This document shows positions 1-5,778 of a stretch of 6,832 nucleotides of DNA, piece after piece. Source of the DNA: Actinomycetota bacterium (GTDB taxonomy: Bacteria; Actinomycetota; Acidimicrobiia; IMCC26256; BP-133); assembly GCA_030838815.1 (NCBI GenBank), contig JAUZEX010000427.1:1-6832 (forward strand), in the 5' to 3' direction. Position numbers and translations under genes: made by a program. The notes beneath the pieces were generated by a model that was not told where the DNA came from, did not search any database, and saw only the letters and a program-made list of their open reading frames with translations. Numbering within the stretch: the stretch's first letter is position 1; every line of letters starts with the position of its first letter.

Positions 1-410
1 ACGCCAAGTCCAACACCGAGGCGGCCTTCACCTACGACAACAAGCTCGTGCTGGTGGCCAAGACGTTTCCGGCCAAGGTCTACCGCTTCGACAAGCCGCT
101 CTCGACCAGCGGCGTCAACGTCCCCACGCTGCTCGGCGAGCTGTCGGACTCCCGGGGCGTATCGGTGGCCAAGCCGTCGCCCGACCGCCACTGGCTGGTC
201 ACGGCCACCCACGACACACTGTTCATCTACCGCAACCGGGGATCGGGCAGCCTGGAGGACTTCCTCGACCGGGAACCCTTCCACGCCCTGGTCATCGCCC
301 CGGGCGACAACGTCGAGTCCGGCGACTTCGACCCCGCCTTCGGCGACTGCACGATGATCCTCGGCTCGGAGAACCGCAACAGCTACCGGGTCCGGGCCGA
401 AGGTTCGTAA
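1..410 (+). CDS. C-terminal part of a probable beta-propeller protein (5' end outside window)
   Basis: The frame is open from the first complete codon at position 3 to the TAA at 408-410, so 135 residues of the C-terminus are present. The internal ATG at 48 is not the start, because coding sequence of the same character continues upstream of it. The visible protein has short repeated beta-strand patterns of propeller type: an NTEA segment followed by LVLVAKTFPAKVYRF, then a blade with HWLVTATHDTLFIYR, and a final ILGSENRNSYRVRA. The NTEA...K...A.VYRF layout resembles secreted actinobacterial propellers or esterase-like proteins that begin a blade with a 'this entry is true' motif. I cannot assign a reaction. 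A single Cys lies near the end. The gene runs into the 3' end of the EamA gene on the other strand with only 3 bp between the stops and no visible terminator. The fold call is inferred from pattern only. Confidence 0.7.
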   Translation, partial: AKSNTEAAFTYDNKLVLVAKTFPAKVYRFDKPLSTSGVNVPTLLGELSDSRGVSVAKPSPDRHWLVTATHDTLFIYRNRGSGSLEDFLDREPFHALVIAPGDNVESGDFDPAFGDCTMILGSENRNSYRVRAEGS

Positions 411-413
411 CGG

Positions 414-1316
414 TCAGTCGACGACCGGCACCGGTTCCGGCGGTCGGCCGGACAGGACGACGAGGACGATCCCGAAGGCGATGAGGACGGCGGCCGGGTA
501 GGCGCCGGCCGGGGGCGCCTCGCCGAAGGCGATCCAGGCCAGCACCGTCGACCCGACGATCTCGAACAGGATGGCCACCGACACGATCGTGGCGCTGGTG
601 GTGCGCAGCACCCGGTTCACCACGGAATGGCCCAGGAACTGCGGCCCGGCGGTCAGCGCCAGCAGGCACAGCCAGGTGCGGCGGTCGTACCCGGCGAGGG
701 CCTGCCCGCCGCCGAGGGACAGGAGGCCCAGCACGGCCGCCGCCGTCGAGTAGCAGATGGTGGTGTAGACGGTTGTCGACACCGTCTGGCGGACCTCGCC
801 GCCGACGGTGACGTAGGCCGCGGCCAGGATCCCGCCGGCCAGCGCCAGCAGGTCGCCGGTCAGCGCCCGGCCGGAGAGGGCGACGTCGACCCCGGTCAGG
901 AGGACGGCGCCGCCGACGGCCAGCCCGATCCCCAGCCACGCCCGGCCCGGGACGTCGTAGCCGCGGGCCCGGGCCATCAGCGCCGCCCACACCGGCTGGG
1001 TGGCCACCAGCGCCACCGAGGAAGCCACGGTCGTGAAGGACAGGCTGGGTACCCAGGTGGCGAAATGGGCGGCCAGGAACGCGCCGGCCAGCAGCGCTCC
1101 GCCCGCCGGTCGCCGCCCGAGCCGGGCGATCTCCGACCGGCGGCGGACGGCGCAGACCGGGGCCAGGACCGCGACGGCCAGAGCGTTTCTCCAGAAGGCG
1201 ATGGCCAGCGCCGGCGCCTGCGCCTCCCGGATGAGCGGCGCCGAGGTCGACACGGCGACCACGGCGACGGCAATCAGCGCCAGGTCACCGGGGGGCGGTC
1301 GGGAGACGGGTTCCAC
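414..1316 (-). CDS. EamA/DMT-superfamily transporter
   Basis: This is a 300-residue polytopic membrane protein of the drug/metabolite transporter type, which normally has ten transmembrane helices made of two EamA repeats. The length fits the family. Helices are visible at about 11-30, 37-56, 72-91, 97-116, 126-145, 153-172, 184-204, 213-232, 241-262 and 271-289. Family-like features are the APLIREA...A.AFWRN segment at the end of helix 1 and start of helix 2, and the QPVWAAL segment at 107-113. In the second repeat, ILFEIVGSTVLAWIAFGE (249-266) matches the typical 'P/E...V...W..LGE' end of an EamA domain. The start is GTG at 1316, supported by an AGGAG Shine-Dalgarno with a 6-nt spacer. Family members export or import metabolites, amino acids or nucleosides; the substrate here cannot be predicted. 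It is divergent from the OsmC gene (22 bp) and convergent with the partial gene on its left. Confidence 0.94.
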   Translation of the reverse strand: MEPVSRPPPGDLALIAVAVVAVSTSAPLIREAQAPALAIAFWRNALAVAVLAPVCAVRRRSEIARLGRRPAGGALLAGAFLAAHFATWVPSLSFTTVASSVALVATQPVWAALMARARGYDVPGRAWLGIGLAVGGAVLLTGVDVALSGRALTGDLLALAGGILAAAYVTVGGEVRQTVSTTVYTTICYSTAAAVLGLLSLGGGQALAGYDRRTWLCLLALTAGPQFLGHSVVNRVLRTTSATIVSVAILFEIVGSTVLAWIAFGEAPPAGAYPAAVLIAFGIVLVVLSGRPPEPVPVVD

Positions 1317-1322
1317 CCGGTA

Positions 1323-1327
1323 CTCCT
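1323..1327 (-). promoter_or_regulatory. Shine-Dalgarno (AGGAG) fixing the GTG start of the EamA gene
   Basis: On the minus strand AGGAG at 1327-1323 is followed by six bases (TACCGG) and then GTG at 1316-1314. This is near-ideal spacing and supports a GTG start. The site lies inside the 22-bp gap shared with the divergent OsmC gene, so the EamA promoter must lie within the OsmC coding region. Confidence 0.7.
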
Positions 1328-1332
1328 AGCAT
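1327..1332 (+). promoter_or_regulatory. Candidate -10 box (TAGCAT) for leaderless OsmC transcription
   Basis: TAGCAT fits the actinobacterial TANNNT -10 pattern. It ends six bases before the ATG at 1339, so transcription would begin on the A of the start codon. No Shine-Dalgarno is visible before that ATG, which fits a leaderless mRNA. No clear -35 box is seen. Its first base is shared with the EamA ribosome binding site on the other strand. This is inference from spacing and motif only. Confidence 0.4.
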
Positions 1333-1338
1333 GGGCGC

Positions 1339-1857
1339 ATGCCCGCTGCGCCGTCCCCGCCGACCATCCGTGACGCCGTCGCCGCCGCCCGGCAGAAGGT
1401 GGGCGACGACCCGGCCCGGGCGGTGGTGCGGCTGCGGACCGAGGCCCGCATGGGGGACGGGACGCGGGTCGACCTCCGGGCCGGCGCCTTCGAGTTCGCC
1501 GCCGACGAGCCGATGTCGGTCGGCGGCACCGGGACCGCGCCCAACCCCGTCCAGATGGCGCTGGCGGCGCTGGGCTCCTGCCAGGCGATCACCTACCGCT
1601 ACTGGGCCGAGGAGCTCGGGCTCCGCCTCGACGGCGTCACGGTGACGGTGGAGGCCAACTTCGACACCGGCGCCTTCTTCGGGTTCCCCGGGTCGGGGAC
1701 GCCGGCGCCGTCGGCGGTCCAGTGCTCGGTCACGCTGGAGGGCCCCGAGCCCGCCGCCCGCTACGAGGAGCTGGCCGCGGCCGTCGACGAGCACTGCCCG
1801 GTGCTCGACCTCTTCTCCCGGGCGGTGCCGGTCGAGCGGTCCGTCACGACGGCGTGA
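1339..1857 (+). CDS. OsmC/Ohr-family protein
   Basis: This 172-residue soluble protein belongs to the OsmC/Ohr superfamily, whose studied members are cysteine-based peroxidases that reduce organic hydroperoxides. It shows the family layout. A GGTGTAPNPVQMALAALGSC block puts the first conserved Cys at 81 at the start of the central helix, and DEHCPVLDLF puts the second at 153. A VPV strand closes the fold. The GAFFGF loop (111-116) fits the YhfA-like OsmC branch better than classical Ohr. C129 is a third cysteine and is not part of the family pair. The protein is longer than the usual 140 or so residues because of an N-terminal extension of about 25 residues. The ATG at 1339 is preferred because of the -10-like box just upstream; the ATG at 1331 is in another frame. 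A role in peroxide or thiol stress defence is inferred from the family. The 3' end overlaps the RDD gene by 14 bp. Confidence 0.93.
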   Translation: MPAAPSPPTIRDAVAAARQKVGDDPARAVVRLRTEARMGDGTRVDLRAGAFEFAADEPMSVGGTGTAPNPVQMALAALGSCQAITYRYWAEELGLRLDGVTVTVEANFDTGAFFGFPGSGTPAPSAVQCSVTLEGPEPAARYEELAAAVDEHCPVLDLFSRAVPVERSVTTA

Positions 1858-2329
1858 GCCGGACGACGACGCTGCCCGCGATCTTGTCGTGCAGCGCCTG
1901 GCGCTTCGGGTCCCACAGGGGCCACAAGCCGTCGAGAACGGTGAACAACCCGAAGAAAACGATGACCCGGAACATCCCCACGACGACGTAGCGGAGGGCG
2001 GCGCGCTCGACGCCGATCGGGCCGCCCGAGGCGGCGTCGCGGACCTGGATGCCGAGCACCCGCTTTCCGAATGTCTGGCCCATCTCGCTGCCGTTGAGCA
2101 CGGCGTAGTAAGCGGCCGCCATCACCAAGGCGAGGAGGGCGCCCGCCAGGGTGTGCCGTAGGCCCAGGGCGAAGCGGGCGCAGAGGGTGATGACCTGGAT
2201 GAAGACCTCGTCGATGACGAAGGCACCCAGGCGCTGGCCCCAGGCGGCCAGTGGCCGCCCAAGGGCGTCGAGTGGCTCCTCGGCCCCCATCGGCCCGAGG
2301 GGTGGGGGCGGCGGCAGGTAGTCGCTCAT
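1844..2329 (-). CDS. RDD-family membrane protein
   Basis: This is a 161-residue integral membrane protein. A Pro-rich cytoplasmic N-terminus (YLPPPPPLGPMG, about 4-15) precedes an RDD domain. The domain opens with the AWGQRLGAFVID segment (29-40), which contains the signature Arg33 and Asp40. The central loop SEMGQTFGKRVLGIQVRD (81-98) is the characteristic G-x-T-x-GKR-x-x-G block. The C-terminal LWDPKRQALHDKIAG (138-152) is the usual 'D...Q..HD..A.T/G' ending. Membrane segments are likely at about 36-56, 60-79 and 111-135. RDD proteins are mostly uncharacterised; some have been linked to ion or proton transport, which cannot be assigned here. The ATG at 2329 has a weak GAGG four bases upstream. 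A TAGCCT hexamer at 2343-2338 on the minus strand could be a -10 box for a very short leader. It stands alone between the OsmC gene and the non-coding gap. Confidence 0.92.
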   Translation of the reverse strand: MSDYLPPPPPLGPMGAEEPLDALGRPLAAWGQRLGAFVIDEVFIQVITLCARFALGLRHTLAGALLALVMAAAYYAVLNGSEMGQTFGKRVLGIQVRDAASGGPIGVERAALRYVVVGMFRVIVFFGLFTVLDGLWPLWDPKRQALHDKIAGSVVVRLTPS

Positions 2330-2559
2330 CGCGCCTCAGGCTACCGGCCTCGCCCTGCGCTGAAGCGGTTGCGCCATGGACAGTTGCAAACGTATGACGA
2401 CTCGATGCCGATGCGGCGACGGGAGTCCGACCTTGCCCCGCTTGCGGGTGAGGCACGGCAAATGTCCGTAGAGGGGGCGTGCCCCGCAACGCAGAACCAC
2501 CCCGATCGTGACGGGGTCCCAGGACGAAGTGGCGTCTCCAGCGATCCGGTCCGACGCCG
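2330..2559. other. Non-coding gap upstream of the RDD gene with clustered inverted repeats
   Basis: No convincing gene is seen here on either strand. Several inverted repeats occur. A 10-bp stem with one mismatch pairs 2378-2387 (GGACAGTTGC) with 2458-2467 (GCAAATGTCC). It encloses two smaller hairpins, 2399-2427 (GACTC/GAGTC outer, GCCG/CGGC inner) and 2431-2453 (CCT/AGG outer, CCCG/CGGG inner). Further right are GGGGC/GCCCC at 2474-2485 and ACCCCG/CGGGGT at 2499-2517. The RDD promoter presumably lies at the left end. I see no T-loop or anticodon arm of a tRNA and no riboswitch core that I recognise. The repeats may be chance in GC-rich DNA or a structured leader. Confidence 0.4.
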
Positions 2560-2595
2560 ACCACCCGCTGGGCTCGCCCCAGCCCAGCGGGTGGT
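2560..2595 (-). terminator. Strong hairpin terminator after the multicopper oxidase gene
   Basis: ACCACCCGCTGGGCT (2560-2574) is perfectly complementary to AGCCCAGCGGGTGGT (2581-2595), with a six-base loop CGCCCC. It begins about 28 bp past the oxidase stop codon. There is no T-tract on the minus-strand exit side, but high-GC actinobacteria often use terminators without one. A weaker hairpin, TCACCA/TGGTGA at 2603-2608 and 2618-2623, sits directly after the stop codon. The most likely role is ending the copper operon transcript, or protecting its 3' end, before the RDD gene. Confidence 0.65.
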
Positions 2596-2623
2596 TCAGG
2601 CGTCACCACCCAGCGATTGGTGA

Positions 2624-3826
2624 TCAGTGATGGTCGCCCGGCGGGGCGGCGCCCCCTCCGTTCTTGTCCTTGTCCTTCGGGTCACCGCCGGGCGGGTTGT
2701 CGGGGCCGGGGGTGACGGGAGCGGACGGCACGCCGACGGCGGGGTTGATGCCGTTGAGCGGCGGGGCGGCCGGGACCGCGTTGGGTTCGACGTCGAGGGT
2801 CGTCACGAGACCCGACATCTGATGCCCGGCATGCGGCCCGGCGGCGTGCATATGGCTGAAGATGTGGCAGTGGAACATCCACTTCCCCGGGGCCAGCGCC
2901 ACCGTGATGATGTCGAACGTCTGGGCCGTCGATATCAGCAGCGTGTCCATCGTGATGGGCTGGGGTAAGTCGAACCCGTCCTGGGCCACCAGCTGGAACG
3001 GCTGGCCGTGGAGGTGGAAGGGGTGTGAGAGCTCACCGGTGGGGGTGAGCCGGATCCGGATCTTCTCCCCCACCTTGGCCTTGAGGGGCTCGGTGCCGGG
3101 ATAGGTCCGGCCGTTGATCACGAAGCCGAGGTTCGTGTCGCCGACGAACAGCCGGTAGTCGCGGTCGACGGCCCGGTCCCCGCTGTGGGGCACGACCTCC
3201 AGGGAGCCGTAGAGGCCTTTGCCGACCTGATCGCCGTCCCAGTGGCTGTGGTACCAGTGCGTCCCGGTCGCCACGGCGACGAACTCGTAGGTCATCGAGC
3301 CGCCGGGCTCGATCGGGTCCTGGGTGATGCCGGGGACGCCGTCCATCTTGTTGGGCAGCACCATGCCGTGCCAGTGGACGGCGGTGCCGGTCGGCAGGTG
3401 GTTGCTCACCACCACCCGGACCTTGTCGCCCTCGATGACCCGGATCGTCGGCCCGGGAACGGTGCCGTTGAAGGCGAAGGCCTGCTTCTTCACGCCGGGC
3501 GCCACGATCCAGGTGTAGGGAGCGGCGTCGAGCTTGAACACCTTGGCCCCGTCGTCGGCCACGTCGTACTTGGCGAAGACGGTGCCGTCGCCCCGGGCGG
3601 CGCCCCCGACGAAGCTGTCGGGCCGGCCGCTGCCCGAGCCGGACTCGGGGGCGACGGAGATCTCCCCCGGCAGTTGATCCGGTGCGCCGAGGTCGTATTT
3701 CGGTGACGCTCCGGCCTGCACCGTGACGGGGCGCCGCTCAGCGGTCCGGGCCACCAGCACCCCGACGCCGATCAGGTTGACCGTCAAAATCGTGGCCAGC
3801 AGAAGGTGAAGGCGGGTCTGTCGCAT
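2624..3826 (-). CDS. Two-domain multicopper oxidase (laccase-like), membrane anchored
   Basis: All four copper-binding motifs of multicopper oxidases are present, numbered from the ATG at 3826 (400 residues). They are HWHG (H151, H153), HWYHSH (H193, H195), HPFHLHG (H268, H271, H273) and HCHIFSH (H319, C320, H321, H325). Such enzymes couple one-electron oxidation of a substrate to reduction of O2 to water at a trinuclear cluster. Only two cupredoxin domains fit (about 83-215 and 225-348), with the type 1 site in the second, as in Streptomyces small laccase. A hydrophobic anchor spans about 7-26 and has no lipobox or convincing Tat motif. A Ser/Gly-rich linker follows, and a Pro/Gly/Lys tail covers 348-400. 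The last copper loop carries an unusual His-rich insertion before the presumed axial Met337. The ATG at 3826 is preferred for its AGGAGG with a 9-nt spacer; an ATG at 3847 would add seven residues and overlap the cupredoxin stop. It is the last gene of the operon. The substrate is unknown. Confidence 0.96.
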   Translation of the reverse strand: MRQTRLHLLLATILTVNLIGVGVLVARTAERRPVTVQAGASPKYDLGAPDQLPGEISVAPESGSGSGRPDSFVGGAARGDGTVFAKYDVADDGAKVFKLDAAPYTWIVAPGVKKQAFAFNGTVPGPTIRVIEGDKVRVVVSNHLPTGTAVHWHGMVLPNKMDGVPGITQDPIEPGGSMTYEFVAVATGTHWYHSHWDGDQVGKGLYGSLEVVPHSGDRAVDRDYRLFVGDTNLGFVINGRTYPGTEPLKAKVGEKIRIRLTPTGELSHPFHLHGQPFQLVAQDGFDLPQPITMDTLLISTAQTFDIITVALAPGKWMFHCHIFSHMHAAGPHAGHQMSGLVTTLDVEPNAVPAAPPLNGINPAVGVPSAPVTPGPDNPPGGDPKDKDKNGGGAAPPGDHH

Positions 3827-3835
3827 CTCGGTGTC

Positions 3836-3841
3836 CCTCCT
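3836..3841 (-). promoter_or_regulatory. Perfect Shine-Dalgarno (AGGAGG) of the oxidase gene
   Basis: AGGAGG at 3841-3836 on the minus strand sits nine bases before the ATG at 3826-3824 and two bases after the cupredoxin TGA (3846-3844). It lies inside the first codons of the alternative 3847 start, which has no comparable site upstream. This favours the 3826 start. It also suggests that ribosomes finishing the cupredoxin can reload at once. Confidence 0.7.
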
Positions 3842-3843
3842 GC

Positions 3844-4314
3844 TCATCGCTTCGGCGCCGGTACCGGCGGGGGCGGCGTCGCCGGAACGCCGTCCAGCGG
3901 ACCGGGCGGGTTCGTGCTCGACGTGGTCGTCGACGGGGCGGGCGGCGCCTCGGGCTCCCCGGCGGTGGACGGCGGCGTGCTGCCGTCGGGGTTCAGCACC
4001 ACGACCTTGCCCTCCATGTAGGTGTGGATCGTGCAGTGGTAGGCGATCTCCCCCGGCTCCGGGAACTGGACCGTGAACGTGCTGTTGTTGGGCAGATCCT
4101 TCGACTCGAACCCGTCGCCCTGCAGGTGATGCTTGTCGCTGTCGTGGTTGACCCAGGTGACGGCGTCCCCGGCCCGAACCGAGAGCTGGTCCGGGTTGAA
4201 GGCCAGGCCCTTGATCTCGTCCGTGTGTTCCTCGGCCCGGGCCGGACCGGAGGTCAGCATCGGCACGAGCAACGCGAGGGCCACCACAATGGCAGCGGCG
4301 CGTAGTGGGCGCAT
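3844..4314 (-). CDS. Secreted plastocyanin/amicyanin-type cupredoxin with Pro-rich tail
   Basis: This is a 156-residue blue-copper protein. A Sec signal peptide covers about 1-28, with likely cleavage after ARA before EEHTDEI. The cupredoxin domain spans about 31-109. Probable type 1 copper ligands are His62 (in NHDSDKHHL), Cys94, His97 and Met100 (in YHCTIHTYMEGKVVV). The C-x2-H-x2-M spacing equals that of amicyanin. A 45-residue tail rich in Pro, Ser and Thr follows (112-156). Proteins of this type shuttle single electrons outside the cytoplasmic membrane. Here the likely partner is the multicopper oxidase encoded next, though a copper-carrier role is also possible. Two adjacent ATG codons exist. 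The one at 4314 has AAAGGA with a 5-nt spacer and overlaps the upstream TGA by one base; the one at 4317 gives an ATGA overlap but only a 2-nt spacer. Translation is therefore coupled to the CopC-CopD gene. The same frame stays open far upstream without coding character. Confidence 0.96.
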   Translation of the reverse strand: MRPLRAAAIVVALALLVPMLTSGPARAEEHTDEIKGLAFNPDQLSVRAGDAVTWVNHDSDKHHLQGDGFESKDLPNNSTFTVQFPEPGEIAYHCTIHTYMEGKVVVLNPDGSTPPSTAGEPEAPPAPSTTTSSTNPPGPLDGVPATPPPPVPAPKR

Positions 4315-5771
4315 CATGGTCCTTTCGGTGCTGTGACGATTGGGGCAGCGGTGCGGTTGGTACGGGTGCTGGGGGGGACCCGGCCCACCAGCACGGCGGT
4401 CGACGAGAGGATCACGACGGCCAGGGTCAGCTCCACGCCCACCGCCGTGAGCAGCGGGCGCAGCCGGGTGGAGTCCTTCACCAGGCGGCGTTCCGTGAAG
4501 GTGCGGGCCTGCTGGGCGGCCACGAGCAGGAGCGCCACGAAGGCCAGCTTGAGCAGCAGTATCCGGCCATAGCCGGTCTGCGGCAGGGCGCTCAGCTTCG
4601 GCACGACCCGCGTCACCATCACCGCCCCGGCCACCACCATGGCCGCCACGGCCGTGAAGGCCAGGCTGGAGAAGCGGGGCAGGAGGACCCGGACCTCGTC
4701 GGGGCGCCGCCGGGGCAGCACGACGGCGACGAGAAAGATGAGCCCGCCGAGCCAGACGGACACCCCGGCCAGGTGGACCAGCACGGCCACACGGGCCAGG
4801 AGACCTTCGCTGGAGGCGTGGCCCAGCAGGGCGTGGGTGACCAGCACCCCGCCGCCGGCGACACCGGCCAGCCCCTGCCACCACCGGGAGCTGACCGCCC
4901 GGTCCCGGCCCAGACTCAGCAGGGCCAGGGCGACGAAGCCCAACGACAGGAAGAGGGCCCGGGCGGTGATGATCCGCGAGAAGCGGGTGCCGAGAACGGC
5001 GCTCATGACGGACGGGCGGAGGGCGTCGAGGGCCCCTACCCCCCGCAGGCCAGCGGCGGTGAGGCCGAAGCTGAGAAGCGTGGCGCCGGCCGATCCGAGC
5101 AGCGCCCACCACAACAGCTGCTGTGCCCGGCGCTCGCGGGTGCCGTCGGTCCAGACCAGGGCCAGGAACGCGCCGCCACCGATCAGGGTGGCGAGGCTGG
5201 CGTAGTCGAGGAAACGGACGGCCGCCTGGGGAGTGGCGACGGCGATCGTGAAACGGGCCCGTTTCGGGGCCGGTGCGGGAGCGGCGCTGGCCTGCAGTTC
5301 GATGGCCGGCCCGGCGATGCCCTCCCCGAGCGACCGCACCTTGGCGGTCGGTTCGACGCGGCCGGCCGACGCGGTGGTGGCGCCGGAGACTTCCGGCGCA
5401 GCCCGTCCGACCTCGAACTCGATGTCCCCGCCCATGAGGTGGCCGTCGTTGCCGAGGAAGAACCAGACGAGGGAGTAGCTGCCGTCGCTCAACTTGGGCG
5501 GGAGCGGAACCGCCACCACCCGGCGGTCCGCTGACGCCAGCGCCGGGTGACCCAGCGCCTCGACCTTTCCGCCCTTGGGCTGCAACGTGAGGCGGGAGCC
5601 GGTCAGGTCCATGGCGCCCGAGAACTCGAGGCGCATCTCGGCCGGGGCGCTGGGCAGTCGATCCCCGTAGCCGGGGGTGGATGACAGGAGCTCGGCATGG
5701 GCCCAAGCCGCCGCCGGGGTGATGAACACCCCGGCGGCGGCGAGAAGGGCGCCGATCAGGAAACGGCGCAT
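4314..5771 (-). CDS. CopC-CopD fusion protein (extracytoplasmic copper binding and membrane copper transport)
   Basis: This is a 485-residue protein. A signal peptide at 1-24 ends AWA, so the mature protein would begin with His25. The CopC domain (25-122) starts HAELLSSTPGYGDRLPSAP and ends GNDGHLMGGDIEFEV. His25, Asp109 and His111 match the Cu(II) site of CopC proteins. The Met-rich Cu(I) site of some CopC proteins is not evident (only M46 and M54 lie in that stretch). A low-complexity Ala/Pro linker (124-180) leads to a CopD domain with about eight helices, roughly 187-207, 218-240, 266-287, 298-318, 328-352, 368-388, 401-420 and 442-464. It includes the typical HALLGHAS and LVHLAGVSVWLGGL segments. 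CopC/CopD pairs and fusions (YcnJ-like) are linked to copper uptake. Next to two secreted copper proteins, a role in copper supply is likely. No Shine-Dalgarno precedes the ATG. The gene starts 7 nt after the propeller stop, so coupling is probable. Confidence 0.96.
   Translation of the reverse strand: MRRFLIGALLAAAGVFITPAAAWAHAELLSSTPGYGDRLPSAPAEMRLEFSGAMDLTGSRLTLQPKGGKVEALGHPALASADRRVVAVPLPPKLSDGSYSLVWFFLGNDGHLMGGDIEFEVGRAAPEVSGATTASAGRVEPTAKVRSLGEGIAGPAIELQASAAPAPAPKRARFTIAVATPQAAVRFLDYASLATLIGGGAFLALVWTDGTRERRAQQLLWWALLGSAGATLLSFGLTAAGLRGVGALDALRPSVMSAVLGTRFSRIITARALFLSLGFVALALLSLGRDRAVSSRWWQGLAGVAGGGVLVTHALLGHASSEGLLARVAVLVHLAGVSVWLGGLIFLVAVVLPRRRPDEVRVLLPRFSSLAFTAVAAMVVAGAVMVTRVVPKLSALPQTGYGRILLLKLAFVALLLVAAQQARTFTERRLVKDSTRLRPLLTAVGVELTLAVVILSSTAVLVGRVPPSTRTNRTAAPIVTAPKGP
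4320..4325 (-). promoter_or_regulatory. Shine-Dalgarno (AAAGGA) of the cupredoxin gene
   Basis: AAAGGA at 4325-4320 on the minus strand lies five bases from the ATG at 4314 and only two from the ATG at 4317. This favours the second of the two consecutive Met codons. It is inside the last codons of the CopC-CopD gene. Confidence 0.55.
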
Positions 5772-5778
5772 GATTGTG

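Noticed and set aside
1331..1645. ATG at 1331 as the start of a different plus-strand gene
   Set aside because: It lies in another frame over the OsmC gene and gives a low-complexity Arg/Pro/Ser product.
2376..2469. tRNA with a long variable arm, or another known structured RNA
   Set aside because: Length and closing stem are suggestive, but there is no T-loop consensus, no D-loop or anticodon arm, and no 5S, SRP or riboswitch core that I recognise.
1761..2609. 282-codon minus-strand open frame across the RDD gene and the gap
   Set aside because: It runs out of frame through the RDD gene and through the terminator hairpin, is Arg/Pro-rich and shows no motif.
2369..2623. 84-codon plus-strand open frame in the non-coding gap
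   Set aside because: It has no ribosome binding site or domain and its 3' half covers the terminator hairpin.
2624..3826. Copper nitrite reductase (NirK) instead of a laccase-like oxidase
   Set aside because: All four HxH motifs of a trinuclear cluster oxidase are present, including HCHxxxH. NirK has a different set of ligands without the HWHG and HSH pairs.
4305..5534. 409-codon plus-strand open frame opposite CopC-CopD
   Set aside because: Composition is Gly/Gln/Arg/Glu-rich with no hydrophobic core, as expected for an antisense frame in GC-rich coding DNA.
4318..5706. Long open minus-strand frame continuous with the cupredoxin gene (about 460 extra codons)
   Set aside because: It is the out-of-frame shadow of the CopC-CopD gene. 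The translation is Arg/Pro/Gly-rich with no domain, while the CopC-CopD frame is clearly real and the cupredoxin has its own signal peptide and start.
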